A stretch of 64,000 bases of DNA from Chytridium lagenaria (Eukaryota > Chytridiomycota > Chytridiomycetes > Chytridiales > Chytridiaceae): NCBI GenBank assembly GCA_025449115.1, contig JAHLKC010000137.1, forward strand, positions 49,371-113,370, in the 5' to 3' direction. Shown here piece after piece: positions 27,301 to 35,786 of this stretch. The notes beneath the pieces are model-generated. The model ran no database searches. It was not told where the DNA came from and was given only the letters and a program-made list of their open reading frames with translations. Within the stretch, counting starts at the first letter, position 1. Every line of letters begins with the position of its first letter. The position numbers and the translations under genes were made by a program.

Positions 27301-28017
27301 ATGAAGACCGCATCTTTGATCGTCATCCTCTCCTCACTTCTTGCTGCAGTTGGCGTTAACTCGCAAGCAGTTTGCGGAAAAACTTCTGCACGCATCGGCA
27401 CTAAGCACCTTTTGTTGCGAACCCTTCCAGCGGACACACCGTCACCGGATCCATTACTATCGTCGACGACTGTACTTTTAACATCACCGGTTTCACTTTG
27501 ACCCCCGCAGGTCCCGACGTGTATTTCGTAAGTCATTCTCATTTTTTTTTTTTTTAAAGACTTAATCTTTGTTGATAATTTCTTTGATTCTTGATAGTGG
27601 GGAGCTTCTGCTGGCACTCGATCAGAGCTTCTTGCGAGTGGTCGAAGGGTCAGTGACTTCAAGGTTTCAGGGGAATATGCAACTCCGACCGACCTCTCCG
27701 TTAAGCTAATTAATGGCCAGACTTTCGACAACATTAACGTGTAAGTTTTCCTTCGGAGTTATATACATATCTATATCTAATAACTTTAACTCCTTTTCAG
27801 CGTCTCTGTTTGGTGCGAAATGTTTAAAGCTGACTTTGGACAGTCTTCTCTTGTCGCTCAGACCATCCCACCTACCACCACTGGCTCTGTCGCGTTGACT
27901 ACAGCTGCTCCTGCTGCGCCGGCCACGTCCACGACCAAATCTTCTGCCACCGGTTTAGATCGCGTTTCCGCCTGGATTTCGGTTTTTGCAGCTGTTGTTG
28001 CTGTGGCTGCCTATTGA
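27301..28017 (+). CDS. secreted DM13-domain protein, probably GPI-anchored
   Basis: A signal peptide (MKTASLIVILSSLLAAVGVN) is followed by one DM13 domain, a fold found in cell-surface proteins and proposed to act in redox or adhesion. After a one-base correction at 27398-27404 the chain reads APFVANPSSGHTVTGSITIV, DDCTFNITGFTLTPAGPDVY and FWGASAG. An intron at about 27529-27597 lies next to YF/WG and a second at about 27741-27800 joins NINV to VSVWCEMFKADFG. Cys in the SVWC motif is the conserved DM13 cysteine. A Thr/Ala/Pro-rich linker and a hydrophobic C-terminal tail (AWISVFAAVVAVAAY) fit GPI attachment. The stop is TGA at 28015-28017. Confidence 0.78.
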
Positions 28018-28320
28018 TGATACAAACCGAAGCACATCTCCTTTGGTGTATTTGAGCAGTGTCATTTTAGTTTTTGACCTCATTTTCTATCAAAATAAAT
28101 TTCCTTTCTCTTCTATATAATACAGCTATAGTTTGCCAAAATTTTGAGCGTAAACCTATTCAATATTTCGATGGGTTTCATCAACCAGATAATAGGAGTC
28201 TGGAATTTACATTGGGATCTTACACAAAGTTCTTAAGTAGGGTGTCATAAGTGCAGCGCAACTAGGAGCAGAGGATCAGTGGGAGGAGGGAGCAAAAGCT
28301 GGAAACATAAACTCCTGGAA
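28018..28320. other. 3' flank of the DM13 gene
   Basis: About 300 bp, A/T-rich, with an AATAAA-like signal at about 28095. No gene seen. Confidence 0.5.
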
Positions 28321-28700
28321 TCAGACAAGTTGCCTTGCGAGCGGAGTGTCGGCGAAATTCTCGAAAGAAGCGTCAACGAAGAGATAGAGGTTATCAGGAG
28401 AAGGTAGAGTGTTAAAATCAGTTGAGAAGTATGCCAGTCTTGGGGCCGGAATCAGGGTCGAGAGGAGATCAGAAAGCCAAGAGTAAGGGGAGCAGACGTA
28501 AAGCTTTGGTTGAAGTGACGGAATAGAATTAGAGAGCAGGGCCACAGCACGATAAAATAGTGGAGAAGGTCTTGCAACGAGTAGTGAAAAGGGGGAGGGA
28601 TGTATGGGATTTCTGAGTGAATTTGTGGTAGCATGGGAGGGTTTAGTCGTAGGACGCGTCGAGATGGCCGGGAAAACGCGACGTGCACGTATTCGTGTTT
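28321..28700 (-). pseudogene. unassigned coding-like fragment
   Basis: Two overlapping frames on the minus strand join into a possible chain: RPSRRVLRLNPPMLPQIHSE upstream, then LLSNSIPSLQPKLYVCSPYS and LYLFVDASFENFADTPLARQ with a stop at 28321. It is leucine-rich and might be the tail of an F-box/LRR-like gene, but the evidence is thin. The flanking 28700-29345 shows nothing I can support. Confidence 0.25.
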
Positions 28701-29345
28701 AACAACTCCACATGGTCCAACGAGAATTTTACAGCATAGCGACTCTTCGGTGTTGAAGCACTTTGTACAAAAGAGTGTAAAAATAATAAAGAATTCAGGG
28801 CGGGCAATTGCCCCCGGACGGGGTAAGGTAACTCACCCTAAACGTTTTGATTAAATTTTTTTTTTTCTTTCTTTGTTCTTTCTTTATTCGATAAAAATCG
28901 AGTAAACCTTTACATGTAATAAAACCATCGTCCTTTTATACCAAAAGGAACAATTACATCATCTATCACACTTCCCGTAAACCTCCGTAAACTAACGGAT
29001 AAAACATATATAAATAAACCTCCTTAAGCAATAACGTCATGCCCCAAAACAATGCGAACAAAGAAACATACAACAAAAGTGAAACTGATAACGGAACGAT
29101 GGGTAGTCAGCCCACTAAAGAATATTCCGAGGAACATCCCATGACAAAGAAACGTCATTGGGATAAAGGAAAACGGTAGAGGGTGAAAGAGCAAATGAAA
29201 AAAAAAAGCGCGATGAAGAATAACTATAATGACACGTCAAAGGAAAAAGGATGAATGACGCGTCAATAAAAGTATTGGACTCCAACATTCGGGAGGCGGA
29301 ATCCATTGTTGCTTTGGCTGATATCACAGTAGACAAGTTGTCGCC

Positions 29346-29525
29346 TGTCAGGTTAATGCCTACTACCTCCTTTATAGCACTATCAGTGTACTGAAGGGGT
29401 TAATGTAAATAAAAGTTTATTACATCATTAATATATATACCTTGTAACATGTAAATAAGAGTCGGATTACATGTTATTATAGGGGACGCGCCTATTTATA
29501 ATCTGCTGCCAGTCACGTGATGTGT
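29346..29525 (-). repeat. probable part of a copia LTR, split by the gypsy element
   Basis: Read on the minus strand this segment has a TATA-like TATAAATAGG (about 29489-29498), an AATAAA-type signal downstream and an end CCTGACA at 29346. Together with about 44 bp on the other side of the gypsy insertion (39030-39073, starting TGTTTTTACTCC after a G-rich tract) it would form a TG...CA LTR of about 225 bp. A copia RNase H remnant of the same orientation lies just beyond. No second copy of the LTR is available to prove it. Confidence 0.4.
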
Positions 29526-30012
29526 TGTGGTAGTATGAGTGGGTTTAGTGGAGGGACGTGTCAAAATGTGGTGGGAACGTGACGCGTTTGTATCCCGTCA
29601 TCACGTCTGATGACGGGATGAGCCGACGCTCATTTTCTCCCTTATATTTGACGCGTTTTTGTGTCTTTACGAGCTTTTTCTTTTCTTATGCCCCGTTTTC
29701 TTTCCTTTTTCTTTTACCCTGTAGCGTATTCACGCGTCTTACGCTCTCTTACTGGTGTTGCGGGGAGGGGAAGGGTGTCTTTCTTTTACCTTGTAGTACG
29801 TTTGCGCATTTTGTGCCTGGAGAGAGGACTGGACAGGAGGAAGACACGGTTTTCGTCTTACCATGAAGCTTAAAGACGGTGGTGGTGTCTTTGTTGAGGC
29901 TGGACGTGGCAGGGAAGGGAGGTGGTGGTCTTTGTAGGGAGGAAGTTAGAACAATAAAGCACAAAGTTGGGCTCCAAACTAGCAACTTACCTAGTGAAGC
30001 CAGACGACCACA
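29526..30012 (+). repeat. 5' LTR of the gypsy-like element
   Basis: 487 bp, TGTGG...CCACA. It contains a 12-bp-arm perfect hairpin at 29592-29619 and three ACGCGT hexamers, the core of the fungal MCB (Mbp1/MBF) site. It matches the 3' LTR throughout except for five homopolymers that are one base longer here. Confidence 0.95.
29592..29619. repeat. perfect 12-bp inverted repeat in the 5' LTR
   Basis: ATCCCGTCATCA and TGATGACGGGAT separated by CGTC. The arms contain TGACG-like half sites. The same hairpin is at 38614-38641 in the 3' LTR. Confidence 0.9.
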
Positions 30013-30014
30013 GT

Positions 30015-30036
30015 TGGTGGTTGCGTCCAGATCGAA
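30015..30036 (+). other. putative primer binding site
   Basis: Starts TGGTGGTTGCGTCC two bases after the 5' LTR. Its complement ends in CCA and contains a T-arm-like TTCGA at the expected distance to within one base, so it looks like the 3' end of a tRNA. I cannot name the tRNA. Confidence 0.6.
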
Positions 30037-30083
30037 TATTTGTTGAGTCTTCAAGGAGTTAAATACTCAAACCTTCTGCCGAC

Positions 30084-32051
30084 ATGTCCTTCCTATCGAA
30101 CCAGCTCTTCTATCCTCAGGGGATGCAGCAACCTTCCTTTCCAACTTTTAATGGTACGAATGAGCGAGTCTTTCGAGAGGAGCTCACCAGGTTCGTCTCA
30201 ATCCTGAAGTTGCAAGGGGCCCGTGTTACTGATGAAGCGTACATCACGTTTATCATCGAAAACTGCTTCCCTGAGGCAAAACATGTCAAGTCGTTAGTGT
30301 CGGACTGGAGGGATGCAGAAGTGGCGGCGAGTCGACAACTTACGTTCAAGGCTTTGTGCGAGTTCATTCAACGAACGTGGGAACACACCAATACGATAGC
30401 GTCAACAGATTCGTTCTATGAGCTCCGCAGAAGGTTCAAAGAGGCCCCCATTTCCAACCCGTGTTGGGATGGGTTGGTCACTAGCTTTGAATCTTTAAGG
30501 AGTCAGATGATCGTTAAGAAGACGGACGGGGAGTTGGTGATCTGGATCCTGTCGACGATGGATGAAATGATGAGGAGTGCGATCACAGAGGCAATTCACC
30601 GTGAACGTCACTCGTCAGCAGTCATTAACGGCATCAAAGAACAACTTCGTGCAGTCCAAGGCGGGTTTGACGACATTGCGACGTCGTCAGGGGGTACAGT
30701 CAAAGCAGTGTCCATTGCTGCCTTGGCTGACATTGCGGCGGACAAGTCGTCACCCCTCACCCTCAAGGAGATTTCCTCGGCTCTGCGTGAGTACCTTAAG
30801 GATGTTCGACCTGTGATGGGGTTTCAGATAGATACAGATGGGTCGACGGGTACGACTGTGAAAGAGGACCCGGCCGTTGTTGAGGCTTTCGGCCGATCCG
30901 TTCCGCCTCCACGGGTCTCCTTTGCGCGTCATCAGCCCCCGACTCACGCTTTCCAACCCATTCCTAAGACCCCACTCGTAACGGCTGTTGACCCTAGAGT
31001 AGACGATCTTGCTAAGCAGTTCGAAAACCTTAAGATTTACATCCAAAGCGCTATCAAACCGCCAAAGCAACCCATTGTCAAGGCTAAGGTTCCTCCAACG
31101 ACCAAGAAAGACATTCAGACAAGTGGCCTCCTCAACAGTGTGGACTCGCTGGCGGTTCAAGCAGGTCCCGGTATACGGTGCTACTACTGCGGTCTCCCAG
31201 GGCACTTCAAGGATCAGTGCGAGATCCTCACCAAAGATATCCTGGGAGGTGCAAAGGTTATGATCGGTCCTGACCGACGGCTGCATTGGGTGGTCCATGA
31301 TGAAGAAACGGGTGCCAGGAGGTTGGGAGAGGAAGTAAAGGGACATAGAGACGGGGCTCGTCATAACGTGATGGAGGTTGCAGATGACACGGCGTATTTG
31401 GCGGCTTTGGCAATGGTGGATCTGGATATAGTTATCGAATCATACACCTTGGATGTCACTGCAGAGCTGGTTTCACTCTCATCAACAATCCGCTGCAAGT
31501 CCCCGCCTGTACAAGGTGGAGAACTAGCAGCGACTGCTGTTGAGACGAAAACAGGTCCCGCAGCGACGCCCTCACCGCAAGCACCTCCAGGATCACCGAA
31601 ATACGTTTTAAAACCTTCCGACATCACGCCAGAGGAGGCCCTCAGGGTCGTCTCTTCTCTCTCCTTCGGCCTGGTCACCGACGGTATCCCAGTTTCCATG
31701 ATCGTTGAAGAAGTTTTGAAGGTCAGAGGGAAAGATACGGTTGACGGTTTTGTCAAGAGGGCGCGGGATTCAAAGGATGAAGGGAACCAGATCCCTCGAG
31801 TTGCCATTGACTGGCCACCTAAGCCTGGCATGGCAGTTGTTTATCCTCGAAAAATCGATGACTCCGTTAGGCCTACAAAGTCAGTTAATCCAGCAATCCT
31901 TCCTCCAGCGCCTTCTACGCGGTCGTCGGTGGGAACATTACCTTTAGAATCAGGAGCAGAGGGCAATGAAGACTACGGGGGCTCCTTTGTTGGGTGCAGG
32001 GAGAAAGGGGATAAGGAGTTGAGAGACGTTGAGGGGATAAAGGAAGGTTGA
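30084..32051 (+). CDS. gag-like protein with CCHC zinc knuckle
   Basis: A 655-residue structural protein. The N-terminal third is a capsid-like helical region (FNGTNERVFREELTRFVSIL, FIIENCFPEAKHVKSLVSDW, LTFKALCEFIQRTWEHTNTI). A single CCHC knuckle, CYYCGLPGHFKDQC, lies near residue 370. The C-terminal 250 residues are low-complexity with a helical patch (ITPEEALRVVSSLSFGLV). The stop overlaps the next ORF in the -1 frame. The change of frame falls in a G/A-rich stretch and may be a length error or a real frameshift. Confidence 0.8.
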   Translation: MSFLSNQLFYPQGMQQPSFPTFNGTNERVFREELTRFVSILKLQGARVTDEAYITFIIENCFPEAKHVKSLVSDWRDAEVAASRQLTFKALCEFIQRTWEHTNTIASTDSFYELRRRFKEAPISNPCWDGLVTSFESLRSQMIVKKTDGELVIWILSTMDEMMRSAITEAIHRERHSSAVINGIKEQLRAVQGGFDDIATSSGGTVKAVSIAALADIAADKSSPLTLKEISSALREYLKDVRPVMGFQIDTDGSTGTTVKEDPAVVEAFGRSVPPPRVSFARHQPPTHAFQPIPKTPLVTAVDPRVDDLAKQFENLKIYIQSAIKPPKQPIVKAKVPPTTKKDIQTSGLLNSVDSLAVQAGPGIRCYYCGLPGHFKDQCEILTKDILGGAKVMIGPDRRLHWVVHDEETGARRLGEEVKGHRDGARHNVMEVADDTAYLAALAMVDLDIVIESYTLDVTAELVSLSSTIRCKSPPVQGGELAATAVETKTGPAATPSPQAPPGSPKYVLKPSDITPEEALRVVSSLSFGLVTDGIPVSMIVEEVLKVRGKDTVDGFVKRARDSKDEGNQIPRVAIDWPPKPGMAVVYPRKIDDSVRPTKSVNPAILPPAPSTRSSVGTLPLESGAEGNEDYGGSFVGCREKGDKELRDVEGIKEG

Positions 32052-33349
32052 AAGCAGTCGACCCTGCCGAAAAGGTCGGGGATGAGGACGTTGTTGGAGG
32101 AAAAAGAATTGAGGGGAGTCCTGAGAAGAGGAGGGAGTTGGGGACAGAAGGTTTAGAATTTGGGGGTCAGGAGGGAGAGAAGAAGAAGAGAAAGAAGAAG
32201 AAAAAGGAAAGGAAGGAAGGGTCGGCGGTTGAAAATGGCGGAGAAAATAGTCTGGAAAGTGAGGTTGCGGGGCAGAGGGGTAAACAAGCGACAGTATTGA
32301 CACCGAAAACCCCTCAAGCTTCCCAACCGCCACCAAACCCCGACTACACTGTCCGCCGAGGTGTCCACCTGACTAACGAGGAGCTTCTCCACGTTATCGA
32401 TAGGCTTTTTAACCAACCAGTAGCGTCCTCACTTACTTGGGGCCAGTTTCTGGGGTTTTCACCTCGAGCCGTTCGAATGGTCATGGACCGAATTAAAGCC
32501 AAGCGATTCCCACTTTCCGGGGAAGAAAACATCGGTGAGGGAATGGATGTGGACGTAGGGTTGTCGGAGGCAATGGGTTCTAAGCCAGACCGATCTAGCG
32601 ATTTGTTCGATACCTTGTTAAGCACATTCCTGGACGAGGTGGACACGGACAAACTTATAAAAGTTCAACCGACCGTCAACGTTGAGTCTGTGGAATCCGT
32701 GGATTGTTGCTCCTTCCGTGTATCAGCCGATGACGTTTTGGATAGCTTTTCGGCGGACATCGCGGACGACGTTAGCGAGGCGGAAACCCTCGCTCCTGAG
32801 GAAGCGCGATGTAAAGTTGTTGCGGCCAGTCCCTCCCTCTATGACGTCAAGCTTGGGTTAGGGAAGAATACAGTTGTCCTCAACAAGGTCACAATTGATG
32901 GGGGGTCTCAAGTCATCACGGTTAGGCTCTCAGTCTACAAAAAGATTGGGGCTTCTGCGGGGATCGAGGAAGGTGCATCGATTAACATGAGAGGGGCCCA
33001 CGGCCATACTAGGAAGCTTGTGGGGCTCGTTCCCAGGCTCCCAGTTACAATCTTCGGCCTCACGTATTTCGTTCAGGCCTTCATCATCGACGACACCGTT
33101 GACCCCAAACCCCCTTTTGGACTCTTGCTGGGTCAACCGTTCATAGATTTAGCCCGTGCGGAGACAGTGTGGACAGAAGAAGGTGATCAGTGGACGCGTT
33201 TCCGCAGCCAGCAAGACCGCAACGTTATCCTGAAGGTTAAGACCGTGGACTCACGCGACAGGGACAATCAGTACAGCATGTCCAGCTTTAGACAAGCTCG
33301 TGCCGACCGTCCCCAAGCTTGGTCTCTTTACCGGGAGGATGATCAATAG
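32048..33349 (+). CDS. gag-pro continuation with retroviral-type aspartic protease
   Basis: A 433-codon open frame following gag in the -1 frame with no ATG at its start, so it is probably made as a gag fusion. A Lys/Glu-rich segment (32180-32220) is followed by a helical patch resembling the one at the end of gag. The C-terminal 150 residues look like a clan AA protease: NKVTIDGGSQVITVRLSVY (DGGS in place of the usual DSG/DTG) and PPFGLLLGQPFIDLARAE (LLGQPF, typical of LTR-element proteases). Confidence 0.7.
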   Translation: MKAVDPAEKVGDEDVVGGKRIEGSPEKRRELGTEGLEFGGQEGEKKKRKKKKKERKEGSAVENGGENSLESEVAGQRGKQATVLTPKTPQASQPPPNPDYTVRRGVHLTNEELLHVIDRLFNQPVASSLTWGQFLGFSPRAVRMVMDRIKAKRFPLSGEENIGEGMDVDVGLSEAMGSKPDRSSDLFDTLLSTFLDEVDTDKLIKVQPTVNVESVESVDCCSFRVSADDVLDSFSADIADDVSEAETLAPEEARCKVVAASPSLYDVKLGLGKNTVVLNKVTIDGGSQVITVRLSVYKKIGASAGIEEGASINMRGAHGHTRKLVGLVPRLPVTIFGLTYFVQAFIIDDTVDPKPPFGLLLGQPFIDLARAETVWTEEGDQWTRFRSQQDRNVILKVKTVDSRDRDNQYSMSSFRQARADRPQAWSLYREDDQ

Positions 33350-33764
33350 TTACCCTTACTTTTCATTTATTTTTCAATTCCTATTCATTTTTAGTTTCAG
33401 TCGTTTCTTTCTTATTCACACTTTACCCCCCCCATGTTGTCTCTGTAAACCGAAACTCCACTAGACTTTCCGATGTTTTTCGCGTTTATGTTAGTCTTAT
33501 CGCGTTATTCGGCTTATTATTTCTGTCCCGTACTATTCTTGGTCGTTGTCATGTTTTATTCTGTTGCTGTCTGCTTGGTGGTCTTGCAGATACAGCATCT
33601 TGTTGTCTTTTCTTTCCCGGTGTGTTTTTCCCCTGCTTTCTTTAGTTTTCGTGTTTGGTGGGCTTACTCGTTGGCTGAGGATCTTGCTTGGTTTTCATGC
33701 GGGTGTGTTTTCTTGTCTTTCCTCGGTGCTCGCTGTCTTTCTTCCCTTTTCCTTGTTCTGACTC
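33350..33764 (+). other. non-coding gap inside the gypsy element
   Basis: About 415 bp, T-rich, between the protease and RT frames, with stops in the frames that matter. It could be an intron (GTAAAC near 33446 and several pyrimidine-rich AG sites are available) or an internal promoter or leader for pol. I cannot decide. Confidence 0.4.
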
Positions 33765-35786
33765 TTGTGGCGGGAGTTTATAGGGGGGTCGGAGTTGTCA
33801 GTAGAAAATAAAGGTAGCAACGAAGAAAACACAAAAACAACGGAGCGGGCATCACAAAGGCGTCGACTTGAGCGAGAGCCAGGACCGGTCTGCGACGACG
33901 AGCGCCGCAACCGGGGACAAAGTCAGCCTGTAACGATGAGCTCTGATGGAATGTCGTTTGATGGGGCATTTAAGCAGGAAAGAGCGGAGGATGGAGAGTG
34001 GGTGAGGATGGACACTGAAGGGGTGGACATCTGTTCCTTCTCATCCACATCGAATAGCCACACTACAGAGGTCTCTCTAGAAGAGACTTACGAGGGGTTG
34101 GTTCGCGATGGTTGGGATGTTGCGTCATCATTAGTGGGAGGGAAGAAGCGGTTGATGAGGAGCCTGAGGAGGCAGGGTATCCTGGAGGAGGGAGAAACGA
34201 TAACAGCGATTGTCGCAGTGGATCACTCGATGGACACCTTTGCACTCCTCTCTATGGCTGCCCAACTTCTAACGGAAGGCTCCGTTAATCGTCCGCTGGA
34301 TTTTGAACTCCTGCTGTGGTGCATCGACGTTGCGGGTATCCAATGGCTTGAGCCGGAGGTAAACGTAATGACGATGTACAAGCCAGCATCTCGAAAGGTT
34401 CGACCAGTTGGAACGCCGCTACCTGGAGGGGTGGCTCCTACGTCTTGGGGTGGAGAGCTAGAAGAGGATGTCTTGAAGAGGCGAAGGGAGGGAATGACTG
34501 AGGAACGCGTCAACATTCTTTGCAGTGAAGCTGGTTGGCTTCAGCCCAGAGAACTTGATGCTCTCAAGGCCATGCTGCGTGAGGAAAGTGAAGCATTCTC
34601 GTTCAATCTTGCGGATAGGGGAAGGGTGAAAGCGGATGTTTGCGAGCCGGTCAAGGTCCATACGGTACCCCATTCACCATGGAAATACAGACCCCGCAAG
34701 ATCCCGTATGCGCAGCTTGAGAAGTTGGTCTCGTTCCTCAAAGAGAAACTCGAGGCCGGCATCATGGAGCCGTGCTTTGGATCTTACGCAGCGAATTTCT
34801 TTGTGGTGCCGAAGAAAGACGGTGGCATCCGCATGATACAAGATCTTCAACCCCTCAATGCAGTCACAATTCGGGATGCGGGGGTTCCACCCAGAGTAGA
34901 AGGAATAGTCAATGCGTATTCGGGGCTTTACATGGTGTCGCCTTTGGATTGCCACTCCTTTTACGACCAGTTTATTCTGGAGGTGGAGAGCCGCGACTTA
35001 ACGGCTATCGCGACGCCATTAGGCCTTATGCGCATGGTCACCTTGCCGATGGGATGGACAAACTCAGTTCCGGTCGCGCAGCGGGGATCTGTAAAAATCC
35101 TTCAGCCATTTATACCGAAGGACGTCGAACCTTACCTCGATGATTACGTTGTCAAGGGCCCAAAAGCAGCAGACGCTGATCATTCGGAGACCTGTATTGG
35201 TATTCGCCGTTTTGTTCAAGATCATCTGGACGTTTTGCGTGGAATTCTTCGGCGTATTCGAGCATCAGGAGTCACTCTTTCGGGTTTGAAGTCGAGGTTT
35301 TTCGCGGAGGCGTGTGAGGTTCTTGGTCACTGGGTTAGCCGACTAGGTCGTCAACCAAGCCCGTCTAAGGCAGTCAAACTCGCAAAGTGGGGTAATCTCA
35401 ACTCGGTTCAAGAAGTACGCGCGTTTCTTGGGCTCGCCACATTCTTTAGACGATACATCCCGCACTTCGCTTTGCGGGCTGATGCGCTCTATAGAATGCT
35501 CAGGAAAGGCGTGAAGTTTACGACAGAGGTTTGGGAGCTGGTGCAGGAGGCAAAGGCGGATTTGGCTGGGTCTCTGGCTGCACAACCGGTACTGAGAGCA
35601 ATTGACTACAGTGATGGGGCCGGGAGGATATACTTAGCTGTGGATGCTTCGCCTCTGGGTTGGGGTGCGTGGGTAGGGCAGGAGGGCAAGGCGGGGGGAG
35701 AAACGCGGTGTCATTCTTTTCAGGAAGGTTTAATGACACGGAAAAGCTATACGATCAACCGAAGAGGGAGGTTTTGGGTACCTTGA
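33765..35786 (+). CDS. gypsy pol, part 1: reverse transcriptase and start of RNase H
   Basis: RT of the Ty3/gypsy type. After a 200-residue low-complexity lead (first ATG about 33936) come VPHSPWKYRPRKIPYAQLEK, AANFFVVPKKDGGIRMIQDL, PLNAVTIRDAGVPPRVEGIV and the catalytic YLDDYVV at 35133. The thumb/connection region KSRFFAEACEVLGHWVSRLG and VRAFLGLATFFRRYIPHF follows. RNase H begins AVDASPLGWGAWVG. The frame ends shortly after a run of six G (35693-35698); one more base there would continue into the next frame. Confidence 0.85.
   Translation: MWREFIGGSELSVENKGSNEENTKTTERASQRRRLEREPGPVCDDERRNRGQSQPVTMSSDGMSFDGAFKQERAEDGEWVRMDTEGVDICSFSSTSNSHTTEVSLEETYEGLVRDGWDVASSLVGGKKRLMRSLRRQGILEEGETITAIVAVDHSMDTFALLSMAAQLLTEGSVNRPLDFELLLWCIDVAGIQWLEPEVNVMTMYKPASRKVRPVGTPLPGGVAPTSWGGELEEDVLKRRREGMTEERVNILCSEAGWLQPRELDALKAMLREESEAFSFNLADRGRVKADVCEPVKVHTVPHSPWKYRPRKIPYAQLEKLVSFLKEKLEAGIMEPCFGSYAANFFVVPKKDGGIRMIQDLQPLNAVTIRDAGVPPRVEGIVNAYSGLYMVSPLDCHSFYDQFILEVESRDLTAIATPLGLMRMVTLPMGWTNSVPVAQRGSVKILQPFIPKDVEPYLDDYVVKGPKAADADHSETCIGIRRFVQDHLDVLRGILRRIRASGVTLSGLKSRFFAEACEVLGHWVSRLGRQPSPSKAVKLAKWGNLNSVQEVRAFLGLATFFRRYIPHFALRADALYRMLRKGVKFTTEVWELVQEAKADLAGSLAAQPVLRAIDYSDGAGRIYLAVDASPLGWGAWVGQEGKAGGETRCHSFQEGLMTRKSYTINRRGRFWVP

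Noticed and set aside
30750..31831. Long minus-strand frames opposite gag of the gypsy element
   Set aside because: Antisense of a well-supported gag frame; composition mirrors it and no domain is recognisable.
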